A DNA stretch of 64,000 nt from Rhodoferax sp. (GTDB taxonomy: Bacteria > Pseudomonadota > Gammaproteobacteria > Burkholderiales > Burkholderiaceae_C), in NCBI GenBank assembly GCA_030682475.1, contig JAUXOA010000109.1, positions 60,716 to 124,715 of the forward strand, read 5' to 3'. The position numbers and the translations under genes were made by a program. A model generated the notes under the pieces. It did no database searches. It saw nothing but the letters and a program-made list of their open reading frames with translations, and had not been told where the DNA came from. This document shows, piece after piece, positions 52,504-61,801 of this stretch. The first letter of the stretch is position 1; each line of letters begins with the position of its first letter.

Positions 52504-54102
52504 TCAACGGCCCGATGATACGACTCGCTGCTGCGGGTTCTTTTTGGTGAAGTGAACCGGGTGTTCGTCGGGGCTGGACTTGGGCCTGGGTGGGGCCGGC
52601 ACACGGTGTTCGACAGCGGCCAACGCAGCACTCAGAGCCTGTCGCAATGCGTGCGCCGTGTCATCGGCTAAAGGGACGACGGGTGTGGTGGAACTCAAGA
52701 AGGGGACGACAAACTCCTGCCACAAGCGCTCGAAATTCACCTTGCCACGGGCTTGTGTGTCGCTGTAGCCCTTGAGTACCGTGGGCAGTTCGGCCAAGAC
52801 CTTGGCAAACTCTGGCGCGTGCGGCAGGCAACAGACCATAGCGGCCACCCAGGCGTCGATGGCGGCATGCTCCTGCTGGTAGCGCATCGAGTGCGGGCGC
52901 AGCGGGCGCAGCCACGCCAGGCCGCGCAGCAATAAAAAGCCCCACAGGCTGGTGGAGCGGATATGCAGCCCGAGGCTGACCCGGCCGATCCAGCCACGGC
53001 GTTGTGCCAGCTTCAGCAAAGGCTGACCGAGGGCGCGCGGCAGGCTGGCGGCGACTTCTTCGATCCCCGGTTTGAAATACTCCACCACCCGCACCAACTC
53101 GCCGGGCTGGACGCCGAATTCCTGGCGCAACTGGTCGAAGCGGCTGCGCCGGGAGCGCAGATCGGCGACCCGAATGACGTCTTCAAAACACATCCACAGC
53201 GCCAGGCAGCGCGCTGCCTCGGCCAATGTGGCCTCGACTGCCGGGTTGGCTCGCCACAGGGTGTCCAGATGCTGCAGGTAACGCGTGGCGTGCGCCGCGT
53301 TCTGGTAGTCATGGCAGCGCACCACCCCGAGTGCAGCGGTGCTTTGCATCGCAACCGGCCAGTGCCCGATGTGTGCCGCCCAGGCGCCACGCAGGGCGGC
53401 CGAGGTCCGACTCCGGTCGAGCAGGACCGCCACATCCGGCGCCGCGATCGGTGGTGCTGCGGCCTCAGCGCTGCCGGCGGCCTGCTCAAAGGCCAGTGCG
53501 AAGCCGCGCAGACTCGCCGCCACGCCCAGGCCGCCACGGGTGATCACGGTTTCGCACAGTGCGCGGCTCCAGGGTAGCACGCCAGCCCCCGCTAACGCGC
53601 CAAACATCACGGCCGAAATGACGGTGCTGCTTTGTGTTGCCACCCGGGCCATATCGAAGGCGACCAGACGCTGCGCCATTTTTTGTGCGGTGTCCAGCAC
53701 GACCGCTGCGTCATAACGGCCGTCCAGCGGCTCCATTTTTTCCACCGTGGTGTAGGCCCGATGGGTGGAGCTGATGAGCACGGTGCGCGCGGGCGACACA
53801 AAGCCGCACTCCATCATGCGCGCGGTCTCCACCAGCTCACTCGCAATCACCACGTCCAGCGTGGCCGGCACCGGGTGCAGGGCAAAGACCACGGCGGCGC
53901 CGGCCGGTTGCGGCTCGCGCAGCAGTTCGATGTAGTAGCTGGTGGCGCCGGTGCGCTGTGCCACCCCCGGCACCGAAGTGGACTGAACCGGGAGATCGCT
54001 GGCGCGCGCGCATTGCACCAGCCAGCCGGCCAGTACGCCGCCACCTTCGCCACCGAGGGCGGCGATCAACAGGCAGAACGGGGTGTTGGGGTTGGTCGTC
54101 AT
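52504..54102 (-). CDS. iorB: Indolepyruvate ferredoxin oxidoreductase, beta-type subunit
   Basis: 532 residues. Residues about 10-200 are the gamma-type 2-oxoacid oxidoreductase domain (LLIAALGGEGGGVLAGWLVQ, SVPGVAQRTGATSYYIELL). A C-terminal extension of some 330 helical residues follows, as in long betaproteobacterial IorB proteins; its role is unknown. With IorA it oxidatively decarboxylates an aryl-pyruvate to the acyl-CoA, reducing ferredoxin. It starts 10 bp after iorA. Confidence 0.85.
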   Translation of the reverse strand: MTTNPNTPFCLLIAALGGEGGGVLAGWLVQCARASDLPVQSTSVPGVAQRTGATSYYIELLREPQPAGAAVVFALHPVPATLDVVIASELVETARMMECGFVSPARTVLISSTHRAYTTVEKMEPLDGRYDAAVVLDTAQKMAQRLVAFDMARVATQSSTVISAVMFGALAGAGVLPWSRALCETVITRGGLGVAASLRGFALAFEQAAGSAEAAAPPIAAPDVAVLLDRSRTSAALRGAWAAHIGHWPVAMQSTAALGVVRCHDYQNAAHATRYLQHLDTLWRANPAVEATLAEAARCLALWMCFEDVIRVADLRSRRSRFDQLRQEFGVQPGELVRVVEYFKPGIEEVAASLPRALGQPLLKLAQRRGWIGRVSLGLHIRSTSLWGFLLLRGLAWLRPLRPHSMRYQQEHAAIDAWVAAMVCCLPHAPEFAKVLAELPTVLKGYSDTQARGKVNFERLWQEFVVPFLSSTTPVVPLADDTAHALRQALSAALAAVEHRVPAPPRPKSSPDEHPVHFTKKNPQQRVVSSGR

Positions 54103-54112
54103 GGGGGCCGGC

Positions 54113-56272
54113 TCAGGCAGTTTGCATCAAACCGATCAGCCATTGCTGTGCGCGGTAGGAGGCGCGCTCCCACCAGTGCGGGTTGGTGATCACGTCGGCG
54201 TGATAGAAGGACGGGCACAGCGTGGCTGCATCGGCCACTTCACCGCACAGGCCACAACCGACGCAGCTCTGGTCGACGGTGGCGACCGGATTGCGTTTGA
54301 GCGGGTCGGACGGGGTCTTGATCGTGAGCGACGGGCAACCTGAGAGGCGGATGCAGGCGTGGTCGCCGGTGCAGGTGTCTTCATCGACCCCATAGCGGGT
54401 GCGCACCGAGCGCAGGCCCTGCTTGAGGCGCGCGGCGCGAATCGGCTTCAGGCGGCGCTGGCGCTCCAACTGGCACTCGCCCTCGGCGACGATGACCTTC
54501 AACCCCTTGAACGGCGAGGTCAGCGCGTCTTTCAACGCGGCCCTGACCTGGGTGACGCGGTAGTTGTGCACCGTGTTGATCCACTTCACCCCCATGCCTT
54601 TGAGCGTGTTCTCGATCGTCATTTCATCGACCGTGGCGCTGGCTCCCTCGGCCACGCGCCTGGCCTCGGACTGCGGCGTAGAGACGGTCTCCTGGGTGCC
54701 GGTGGCCGAGGTGTAGCCGTTTTTCATGATGACCAGCACACCGTCGCCCTGATTGAGCAGCGTGGACGAGACCCCCGACAGCAGCCCGTTGTGCCAGAAA
54801 CCACCGTCGCCCATGATCGCGACCGGCCGCCGCGCCGAAAAATTCTTGACCGCCGCGCCTGAGGCCAGGCTCATGCCGTAGCCCAGGATTGACTGGCCAA
54901 AGGAAAACGGCGCAAAGGTGGCAAACGAGTGGCAGCCGATGTCGGTGCAGACATGGACCTGACCGAGTTCGCGCTCCACCAGCTTGAGCGCGGCAAACAC
55001 CGGGCGCTCGGGGCAGCCGGTGCAGAAGTTGGGCGGACGGGCCGGCACCGGCGTTTGCAGCCAGGCCGCGGCATCCTGCTTGAGCTGGGCAATCTGCGCG
55101 ATCAGGGCGTTACCGGCCTGCAGGTCGAGCGTGGGTGCGTGCTCGGCCAGGAAGCGCAGCAGGGCCGCATGCACCACTTCGGCATTGCATTCGCCACCCA
55201 TCGGCAGCAAGTCCTTGCCGTGCAGGCGGGTCTGGATGTCGGCGCGGCGCAGCGTGGTGGCAATGTCTTGTTCGATGAACTCGGGTTGCCCCTCTTCGAT
55301 GATCAGCACGGTGCGCTTGTCGGCACAAAACTGTTTGATCTGGTCTGGCACCAGCGGGTAGACCACGTTGAGCACCAGCAACGGGATGCGACTGGCACCG
55401 AAGCGGTCGGCTAGGTCGAGCAACTGCAGCGCACGCACCGTGCTGTTGTACAAGCCGCCGGGCACGATCAAGCCGATCGACGACAGATCGCCTGCGGCGT
55501 CGCCGATGAACAGCTCGTTGAGCCCCGCATCCACGATGTAGCGCTGGGCCGCGGGCCTGCGCACCTCGTACTTCAATTTTTCGTGGCGAAAGGTGGCGGG
55601 CGGGTGCGAGAGGCGCTCGTAGCTGAACGCCGCCGGCTCCTGCTGCAGGGATTGCGTCGAAATCGCCGGTGCCCGGTTGTCCTTGGCCGTGAAGCTGCCC
55701 TGCACGTGGCAGGCGCGAATGCGCAGCATCAGCATCACCGGCGTGCCCGAGGCCTCCGACAGCTCGAAGCCGTGCTCCACCATCGCCACAATGGTGGGCA
55801 GATTGGGGCGCGGGTCCATCAGCCACAGGGCTGACTTCATGGCAAAGGCGTGGGTGCGTTCCTGAATCACGCTGGCACCCTCGCCGTAGTCCTCTCCCAC
55901 CACAATCAGTGCGCCGCCCAGCACGCCCGGCGAGGCCAGATTGGACAGCGCGTCGGATGCCACATTGGTGCCCACCACCGATTTCCAGGTCACGGCGCCG
56001 CGCACCGGGTACACCATGGAGGCCGCCAGCATGGCCGCTGCCGCCGCTTCGTTGGTACAGGCTTCTACGTGTACGCCGAGTTTTTCCAGTGGCCCCTTGG
56101 CCTGAATCATCACGTCCAGCAAGTGCGACACCGGCGAGCCCTGATAGCCGCCCACGTAGGAGACGCCTGACTGCAACAGGGCCTTGGTCACGGCCAGAAT
56201 GCCTTCGCCATGGAAGATCTCACCCTGCTTGAGCATGAGCTTGTCGATTTCGCTGTGGAATGAGAGTTCCAA
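54113..56272 (-). CDS. iorA: Indolepyruvate ferredoxin oxidoreductase, alpha subunit
   Basis: 719 residues. Order: pyrimidine-binding TPP domain (SYVGGYQGSPVSHLLDVM), a transketolase-C-like domain, then the pyrophosphate-binding domain with MGDGGFWHNGLLSG and NGYTSATGTQET, and a C-terminal ferredoxin part with CTGDHACIRLSGCPSL and CVGCGLCGEVADAATLCPSF. Should convert indole-, phenyl- or 4-hydroxyphenyl-pyruvate, or conceivably a phenylglyoxylate, to the acyl-CoA. The start is TTG 56272-56270 with GGAGA upstream; ATG 56236 is an alternative. Head of the iorAB-TRAP operon, divergent from a LysR gene. Confidence 0.88.
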   Translation of the reverse strand: MELSFHSEIDKLMLKQGEIFHGEGILAVTKALLQSGVSYVGGYQGSPVSHLLDVMIQAKGPLEKLGVHVEACTNEAAAAAMLAASMVYPVRGAVTWKSVVGTNVASDALSNLASPGVLGGALIVVGEDYGEGASVIQERTHAFAMKSALWLMDPRPNLPTIVAMVEHGFELSEASGTPVMLMLRIRACHVQGSFTAKDNRAPAISTQSLQQEPAAFSYERLSHPPATFRHEKLKYEVRRPAAQRYIVDAGLNELFIGDAAGDLSSIGLIVPGGLYNSTVRALQLLDLADRFGASRIPLLVLNVVYPLVPDQIKQFCADKRTVLIIEEGQPEFIEQDIATTLRRADIQTRLHGKDLLPMGGECNAEVVHAALLRFLAEHAPTLDLQAGNALIAQIAQLKQDAAAWLQTPVPARPPNFCTGCPERPVFAALKLVERELGQVHVCTDIGCHSFATFAPFSFGQSILGYGMSLASGAAVKNFSARRPVAIMGDGGFWHNGLLSGVSSTLLNQGDGVLVIMKNGYTSATGTQETVSTPQSEARRVAEGASATVDEMTIENTLKGMGVKWINTVHNYRVTQVRAALKDALTSPFKGLKVIVAEGECQLERQRRLKPIRAARLKQGLRSVRTRYGVDEDTCTGDHACIRLSGCPSLTIKTPSDPLKRNPVATVDQSCVGCGLCGEVADAATLCPSFYHADVITNPHWWERASYRAQQWLIGLMQTA

Positions 56273-56372
56273 GCAGGTCTCCGTATTGTTGTGTTCCCGG
56301 TAGGGTCTTGTCTTGCGCGGAATTTAGGCGCTTTGTCGTCATTCGTCTAATTGATTTTTAAAATACGCTACA

Positions 56373-56392
56373 TTCATGAAACAGATAATGAA
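56373..56392. promoter_or_regulatory. Candidate LysR-type binding site
   Basis: TTCAT - 10 bp - ATGAA is an interrupted palindrome in the 134-bp spacer between iorA and the divergent LysR gene, the usual place for a LysR activation and autoregulation site. Binding is inferred from position and symmetry only. Confidence 0.4.
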
Positions 56393-56406
56393 GTTGGAGC
56401 CAAACC

Positions 56407-57372
56407 ATGAATTTCAGACGCCTTGACCTTAACCTGTTGCGCGTGCTGTGCGCGGTCTATCGCTCGGGCTCAGTGACCGAAGCCGGGCGCCAGCTGGCCC
56501 TGTCGCAGCCTGCCACCAGCAACGCGCTGGCACGCCTGCGGACTTTTTTTGACGATGAGCTGTTTGTGCGTTCGCCCCGTGGTTTGCACCCTACGCGCAA
56601 GGCGCAACGCATCGTGCCGGCCTTGATTGCCCAGCTCCACACACTGGAGTCCACGGTCATGAGTACCGAGGGATTCGAGCCCGCCAGCAGCAGTGTGCAT
56701 TGGCGGCTGTCCCTATCTGACTTGGGGGAGATGATGTTTTTGCCTCCCTTGGCGCAGGCCTTGCGAAGCGAGTCACCGCACAGCCAGGTGTCCAACGTAT
56801 CGGTGGCGGCGCAGCAAGTAAGTGCCGCATTGGAGGCGCACGACATCGACCTGGCGATCGGCATCCTGGGCCCGAGTCACAGCTCAATTGCCAGCGAATT
56901 GCTGTTTCAGGAGCACTTTGTGGCGATCACCGCGAGCGATTGGCGTCCTGGCAGTGGTCGCATCGGCACCAGCTTGAGCGCCAGACAACTTTCTGCGGCT
57001 GCGCTGGCCGTGGCGTCGCCGGCCGCCACTTTTCATGGCAGCGTGGACCTGATGCTGACCAAACTCAAACTCAACGACCGCATCGTGTTGCGGGCCCGCC
57101 ACTACAGTGCGCTGCCCGAATTGGTGACCCGAACCGACTTGATGGCGATTGTGCCGCTGATGTATGCCAATTCACTGGCGCCGCGCTACGACGTTCGTAT
57201 CTGGCAGTTGCCCGACCATGGACCGCGCTATGACGTACGCATGGTCTGGCACCAGACCGCCACCCACGACCTGGCGCATGCCTGGTTGCGCTCAGTGGTC
57301 AGGCGGCTGTTCCAGCGTGACGAAACGTCTGCGCTTGACCCTTGTCAAACAAATATTTTTCATGACGCGTAG
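56407..57372 (+). CDS. LysR-family transcriptional regulator
   Basis: 321 residues. N-terminal winged HTH with GSVTEAGRQLALSQPATSNA then LARLR, followed by a periplasmic-binding-protein-like effector domain (about 90-300). GGAG precedes ATG 56407. Divergent from the iorAB-TRAP operon, so probably its activator with an aryl-oxoacid or related acid as inducer. Confidence 0.88.
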   Translation: MNFRRLDLNLLRVLCAVYRSGSVTEAGRQLALSQPATSNALARLRTFFDDELFVRSPRGLHPTRKAQRIVPALIAQLHTLESTVMSTEGFEPASSSVHWRLSLSDLGEMMFLPPLAQALRSESPHSQVSNVSVAAQQVSAALEAHDIDLAIGILGPSHSSIASELLFQEHFVAITASDWRPGSGRIGTSLSARQLSAAALAVASPAATFHGSVDLMLTKLKLNDRIVLRARHYSALPELVTRTDLMAIVPLMYANSLAPRYDVRIWQLPDHGPRYDVRMVWHQTATHDLAHAWLRSVVRRLFQRDETSALDPCQTNIFHDA

Positions 57373-57412
57373 CCTCGTCGAGTTGAACTTAATTTTGATA
57401 CGGAGGAGCAAG

Positions 57413-57736
57413 ATGATGCGTAAAGTACCAATGACGCGTGCCGGCAACGAAACGTCGGTGAAGGAAGATGAATCGATCGAAGACAGTCGTGATGAGCAGA
57501 TCATGGTGCGGCCAGATGGGTATTACTGGCAGACGCCTGACGGTAAGCGGGAGTTCGGGCCGTTCGAGAGTTTGGAATTGGCCTTGGCAGATATTGAGGC
57601 TACCGATGAGCAGACTCCGGGTCCGGGTGAAACCCTTCAGGAGGCTGAAGACGAGATCGGCATTGCCGACTGGATCGACCCTGAAACGGGTGAGCCAGCG
57701 GAGGGGCATTCGCGGCCTCGGTTTGAGGCCGAGTGA
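57413..57736 (+). CDS. Small acidic conserved hypothetical protein
   Basis: 107 residues from ATG 57413, with CGGAGGAG 6 bp upstream. The sequence is rich in Glu/Asp and contains VRPDGYYWQTPDGKREFGPF, which looks like a small beta domain, flanked by acidic, probably disordered ends. I recognise no function. It sits between the LysR gene and mutL and is transcribed towards mutL. A longer open frame to 57164 overlaps the LysR gene and was rejected. Confidence 0.65.
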   Translation: MMRKVPMTRAGNETSVKEDESIEDSRDEQIMVRPDGYYWQTPDGKREFGPFESLELALADIEATDEQTPGPGETLQEAEDEIGIADWIDPETGEPAEGHSRPRFEAE

Positions 57737-57775
57737 GCTTGCTGAGTAGGCCCGTGGCCCCGACACCCCGGCAGC

Positions 57776-59716
57776 TCAACGCCCACGCATGAACAGCGCA
57801 TCCAGTTCCTTGATCGTTACCTGCCGCCAGGTGGGGCGCCCGTGGTTGCACTGGTCGGAGCGCTCGGTGGCTTCCATCTGGCGCAGCAGGGCGTTCATTT
57901 CTTCCAGCGTCAGGCGGCGGTTGGCGCGCACCGCGCCGTGGCAGGCCATGGTGGACAGCAACTCGTTTTGCGCACGCTGTATCACGCTACTGGCATCCAC
58001 CTGGGCCAATTCCGCCAGCACACCGCGCGCCAGCTCGGTGGCGTCGCCCTGAGCCAAGGTGCTGGGCACTGCGCGCACGGCCAGCGTTTTGGGCGAGAAG
58101 GGGGAGATCTCCAGACCCAGCGTTTTCAGCAGGTCGGCGCAGGCCTCGGCGGTGGCCACCTCCTGGGGGGTGGCGGCGAAGGTGACGGGAATCAGCAGCG
58201 GCTGGCTGGCCAGTCCTGCGTAGCCGGATGCGCTGGCACTGCCGGATGAGGCTTCCAACTGCGCCTTGAGCCGCTCGTAAACGATGCGTTCATGGGCGGC
58301 GTGCATGTCCACAATGATCAAACCTTGCGCGTTTTCGGCCAGGATGTAGATGCCTTGCAATTGCGCCAGAGCGCGACCCAGCGGCCAGTCGCCGGTGGGC
58401 AGGTCGTTGTTTTCCTTTTCCGTTCGGGCTGAGCTGCCTGTCCTGAGCGCTGTCGAAGGGGTCGAAGCCTCTGCCGCGTGAAGCCCTTCGACGGGCTCAG
58501 TGCGAACGGGGGCCGGCCACAAGGCCTCAAAGTCAGACACCCGATGTTCTGCATTTGCTCCAAAATTAATAGCGGGCTGTGCCCTGTAGACAGGGGCCAG
58601 GGGCCGGTTTCCCTCTGAAATTTCAGGGATGATTGGCAGCGGCACCTGCGTGGCGGCAGATGCCCTGGGCGCGGCCAATGCGTCTTCTACCGCGTGGCGC
58701 ACGGCCTGGTGCACTTCGCGGCTGTCACGAAAGCGCACTTCGATCTTGGTCGGGTGCACGTTCACGTCCACGCGCGCCGGGTCGATCTCGATGTACAGCA
58801 CGTAGACCGGCTGGCGCTGGCCGTGCAGTACGTCCTCAAAAGCGCTGCGGGCGGCGTGGGTGAGCACCTTGTCGCGCACAAAGCGGCCGTTGACATAGCA
58901 AAACTGCTGGTCGGCGCGCGAGCGCGCAGCGTCGGGAATGCCAGCGCGACCCCAGACCCGCACCTGTGGCGTGTGGTCGGGGCGGCTGGCGCTGGTCTGG
59001 TAGTCCACCCACACCGAGCGCTCGACAAATTCACGGCCCAGCACATCGGCCAGTCGCTGCTCCAGTGCGGCGAGTGCATAAGCCCGACTTTCACAACGCC
59101 GCCACTGCTCTACCAGCTTGCCCTCATGCCAGATGGCAAAGCCTACGTCGGGCCGTGCCAGCGCGTGGCGGCGCACCGCCTCCACGCAGTGCGCCAGCTC
59201 GGTGGCGTCGGTTTTGAGGAATTTGCGCCGCGCCGGGGTGCTGAAAAACAGTTCTTTCACCTCCACCGTGGTGCCGGTGCTGCGTGCCACCGGTTTGAGC
59301 TCGCCGGTGCGGCCATCCAGAAGATAAGCGCTGGATTGGCCTGCCGCCCTCGACAGTATTGCGCAGTCAGCAATGGAATTAATGGCGGCCAGGGCCTCGC
59401 CGCGAAAGCCCATGGTGCCCACCGACTCCAGGTCAATCAGGCTGCTGATCTTGCTGGTGGCGTGGCGTTTGAGGGCAATGGCCAGTTCGTCACGCAGGAT
59501 GCCAGCGCCATCGTCTTCTACCGAAATCAGCCGTACACCACCGGCCAGCAGTCGCACCGCAATTTGGGTGGCCCCAGCATCCAGCGCGTTGTCAAGAAGC
59601 TCGCGCACCACCGAGGCCGGGCGCTCCACCACCTCACCGGCGGCAATCTGGCTGATTAACTCGTCAGGCAGTTCACGAATGGGGCGGCGGGGGGAGGGGG
59701 GAAGGGCGGCGTTCAC
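57776..59716 (-). CDS. mutL: DNA mismatch repair protein MutL with endonuclease motif
   Basis: 646 residues. GHKL ATPase N-terminus: ISQIAAGEVVERPASVVREL, DDGAGI and GFRGEAL. The C-terminal dimer domain contains D470-MHAAHERIVYE-481, matching the DQHA(X)2E(X)4E nickase motif with Met for Gln, as recalled for Neisseria MutL; this fits bacteria lacking MutH. Linker residues about 403-432 (PVRTEPVEGLHAAEASTPST and onward) are encoded by a REP-type repeat inserted in frame. The gene is divergent from dedA. Confidence 0.94.
   Translation of the reverse strand: MNAALPPSPRRPIRELPDELISQIAAGEVVERPASVVRELLDNALDAGATQIAVRLLAGGVRLISVEDDGAGILRDELAIALKRHATSKISSLIDLESVGTMGFRGEALAAINSIADCAILSRAAGQSSAYLLDGRTGELKPVARSTGTTVEVKELFFSTPARRKFLKTDATELAHCVEAVRRHALARPDVGFAIWHEGKLVEQWRRCESRAYALAALEQRLADVLGREFVERSVWVDYQTSASRPDHTPQVRVWGRAGIPDAARSRADQQFCYVNGRFVRDKVLTHAARSAFEDVLHGQRQPVYVLYIEIDPARVDVNVHPTKIEVRFRDSREVHQAVRHAVEDALAAPRASAATQVPLPIIPEISEGNRPLAPVYRAQPAINFGANAEHRVSDFEALWPAPVRTEPVEGLHAAEASTPSTALRTGSSARTEKENNDLPTGDWPLGRALAQLQGIYILAENAQGLIIVDMHAAHERIVYERLKAQLEASSGSASASGYAGLASQPLLIPVTFAATPQEVATAEACADLLKTLGLEISPFSPKTLAVRAVPSTLAQGDATELARGVLAELAQVDASSVIQRAQNELLSTMACHGAVRANRRLTLEEMNALLRQMEATERSDQCNHGRPTWRQVTIKELDALFMRGR
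58421..58510 (+). repeat. REP/BIME-type element inside mutL
   Basis: Two facing REP-like units: CGTTCGGGCTGAG...CCTGAGCGCTGTCGAAGGGG and, inverted, CCCTTCGACGGGCTCAGTGCGAACGG. The 90-bp element keeps the mutL frame and adds about 30 residues to the flexible linker. Confidence 0.8.
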
Positions 59717-59733
59717 GGGAGTATTTTAGATTT

Positions 59734-59780
59734 TTGCGGGACAGACCGCAGTCGCGCAGCGGCAAGCTCTGTCCTCAACA
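59734..59780 (-). repeat. Dispersed palindromic repeat, copy E (inverted)
   Basis: GCGGGACAGACCGCAG...GCAAGCTCTGTCCTCAAC is the reverse complement of the unit seen at array C and D. It occupies the mutL/dedA divergent spacer, 26 bp before dedA. Confidence 0.8.
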
Positions 59781-59805
59781 TTTTAGACAGGGATAATCCA
59801 GCCCC

Positions 59806-60444
59806 ATGGAAATCATTACCTTTCTCATTGACTTCATCCTGCACGTGGACAAGCACCTGGAGGCCTTTGTTCAGAACTACGGAACATGGGTGTACGCCTT
59901 GCTGTTTTTGATCATTTTTGTCGAGACCGGCGTGGTGGTCATGCCCTTTTTACCCGGCGATTCCCTGCTGTTCGTCGTCGGTGCCCTCGCTGGTGTGGGC
60001 CTGCTTAGTCTGCCACTGGTGATCGGTCTGCTGGTGGTGGCGGCGATTCTGGGGGACCAGTGCAACTATTCGATTGGCCGCTACTTCGGCCCCAAGGTGT
60101 TTCAGTGGGAAGACTCGAAGTTTTTCAACAAGCGGGCTTTCAACCAGGCGCATGAATTTTATGAGCGCTACGGCGGCGTCACCATCATCCTCGCGCGCTT
60201 CATGCCTTTCATTCGCACTTTTGCGCCTTTTGTGGCGGGCGTCGCAGAGATGAACCGCGGAAAATTCACTACCTACAACGTGGTGGGCGCGCTGATCTGG
60301 GTGGTCGGTTTGTGCAGCGCCGGCTACTTCTTTGGCAACTTGCCCTGGGCCAGGGAGAACCTGAGCAAAATCATCTGGGCCATGATCCTGATTCCCGGGC
60401 TATTGGTTATGTATGGCACCTGGAAAGCGCGGCGCAAGGCATGA
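59806..60444 (+). CDS. DedA-family membrane protein
   Basis: 212 residues. Hydrophobic with the DedA/SNARE-associated core: FVETGVVVMPFLPGDSLLFV, GDQCNYSIGRYFG and the signature RFMPFIRTFAPFVAGVAEMN holding the conserved Arg residues. DedA proteins are undecaprenyl- or other polyisoprenyl-phosphate/lipid transporters coupled to proton gradients; family-specific substrate is not evident. Starts at ATG 59806 after repeat copy E. Converges on amiC. Confidence 0.88.
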   Translation: MEIITFLIDFILHVDKHLEAFVQNYGTWVYALLFLIIFVETGVVVMPFLPGDSLLFVVGALAGVGLLSLPLVIGLLVVAAILGDQCNYSIGRYFGPKVFQWEDSKFFNKRAFNQAHEFYERYGGVTIILARFMPFIRTFAPFVAGVAEMNRGKFTTYNVVGALIWVVGLCSAGYFFGNLPWARENLSKIIWAMILIPGLLVMYGTWKARRKA

Positions 60445-60472
60445 GCCGGCGCCGGTTTAACTCACGCTGCGG

Positions 60473-61801
60473 TCAAACCGAACGATTCCTGGCCAGCGGC
60501 GGGTTTTTTGAAAAATAGCTTTCGATACCCCGCATCAGGGCACTGGCGAGTTGCTCCTGGTAGGCGTCACTGTTGAGTTTGATTTCTTCCTCGGGGTTGC
60601 TGATGAAAGCGGCTTCCACCAGCACACTGGGGATATCGGGCGCTTTGAGCACCGCAAAGCCCGCCTGCTCGACCCTGGGTTTGTGCAGTTTGCCGACCCG
60701 GCCGATTTCGCCCAGCATGGCGCTGCCCAGTTTCAGGCTGTCGTTGATCTGTGCAGTGGTGCTCATGTCAAACAGGGCATGTTTCACTTGCGCATCCTTG
60801 GCTTTCACATTCAAGCCGCCAATCAGATCCGCCTTGTTTTCCTTGTCCGCCATCCAGCGCGCTGCCGTGCTCGATGCGCCGCCCTGGCTCAGCGCAAAGA
60901 CGCTGGCCCCTTGCGGCCTGGGGGTAAAAAAGGCGTCGGCGTGGATGCTGATGAACAAGTCGGCCTGGACCCGTCGCGCCTTGTTGACCCTGACGTGCAG
61001 GGGCACGAAGAAGTCGGCGTCGCGTGTCAGATAGGCGCGCATGGTGTTGCCGTTGATGGTGGTCGCATTGATGCGGTCGCGCAGCCGGTGCGCCAAACGC
61101 AGCACCACGTCTTTTTCGCGCGTACCACCGGGGCCGATGGCGCCGGGGTCTTCGCCGCCGTGGCCGGGGTCCAGCGCAATGATGATCAGGCGGTCGGTCC
61201 GGGTTGCGCTCGGGCTGGCGCCTGGGGGGGGGAGTTCCGTGCCTTTGGGCGATGTTGCCGGTTTCTTGGTGTGCTGGGCGATCAACTCACCCAGTGGATC
61301 GTGCCCGCCAGTAACCGACTGTTTCGCCGCATCGGCTGATTGCGAGTCTTTCAGTCGCTCCGCTATCAGCGCTTCCAGCGGGTCCATGACCTGGGTTGGA
61401 TACAGATCGAACACCAGCCGGTGCCGGTAGGCCGCAACCGGGGCCAGCGTAAACACTTGCGGTGCAATCGCCTGCTTCAAGTCCACTACCAGACGCACCA
61501 CCCCAGGCACGCTTTGCCCGACCCGAATGCCGGCAATGTTGGGGTCGTCGGCGCGAACCTTGGCCACCAGTTCCTTCAACGCCGGATTGAGGTCAATGCC
61601 CTCGATGTCAACCGCCAGGCGCGGCGGGCTGGCGACAAAAAACTGCCTGGCCTTGAGTTCGGTGTCAGACTCGATGGTGACGCGCGAGTAGTCTGGCGCC
61701 GGCCACACCCGCACCGCCAGGATCGTGGCACCGCGCGCCAGGTGTTGTGTGCCCAGCAGCAGCACTACAGCGCCGGATTGCAAGAGACGGCGGCGTTTCA
61801 T
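60473..61801 (-). CDS. amiC: N-acetylmuramoyl-L-alanine amidase (AmiC type)
   Basis: 442 residues. The N-terminus MKRRRLLQSGAVVLLLG looks like a twin-arginine signal. Next is an AMIN domain (about 27-130, septal localisation) and a zinc Amidase_3 domain (about 205-435) with IALDPGHGGEDPGAIG, the Glu in GGTREKDVVLRL and SIHADAF. Cleaves peptidoglycan side stems during daughter-cell separation in the periplasm. Its start overlaps the tsaE stop by 4 bp, a conserved pairing. Confidence 0.93.
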   Translation of the reverse strand: MKRRRLLQSGAVVLLLGTQHLARGATILAVRVWPAPDYSRVTIESDTELKARQFFVASPPRLAVDIEGIDLNPALKELVAKVRADDPNIAGIRVGQSVPGVVRLVVDLKQAIAPQVFTLAPVAAYRHRLVFDLYPTQVMDPLEALIAERLKDSQSADAAKQSVTGGHDPLGELIAQHTKKPATSPKGTELPPPGASPSATRTDRLIIIALDPGHGGEDPGAIGPGGTREKDVVLRLAHRLRDRINATTINGNTMRAYLTRDADFFVPLHVRVNKARRVQADLFISIHADAFFTPRPQGASVFALSQGGASSTAARWMADKENKADLIGGLNVKAKDAQVKHALFDMSTTAQINDSLKLGSAMLGEIGRVGKLHKPRVEQAGFAVLKAPDIPSVLVEAAFISNPEEEIKLNSDAYQEQLASALMRGIESYFSKNPPLARNRSV

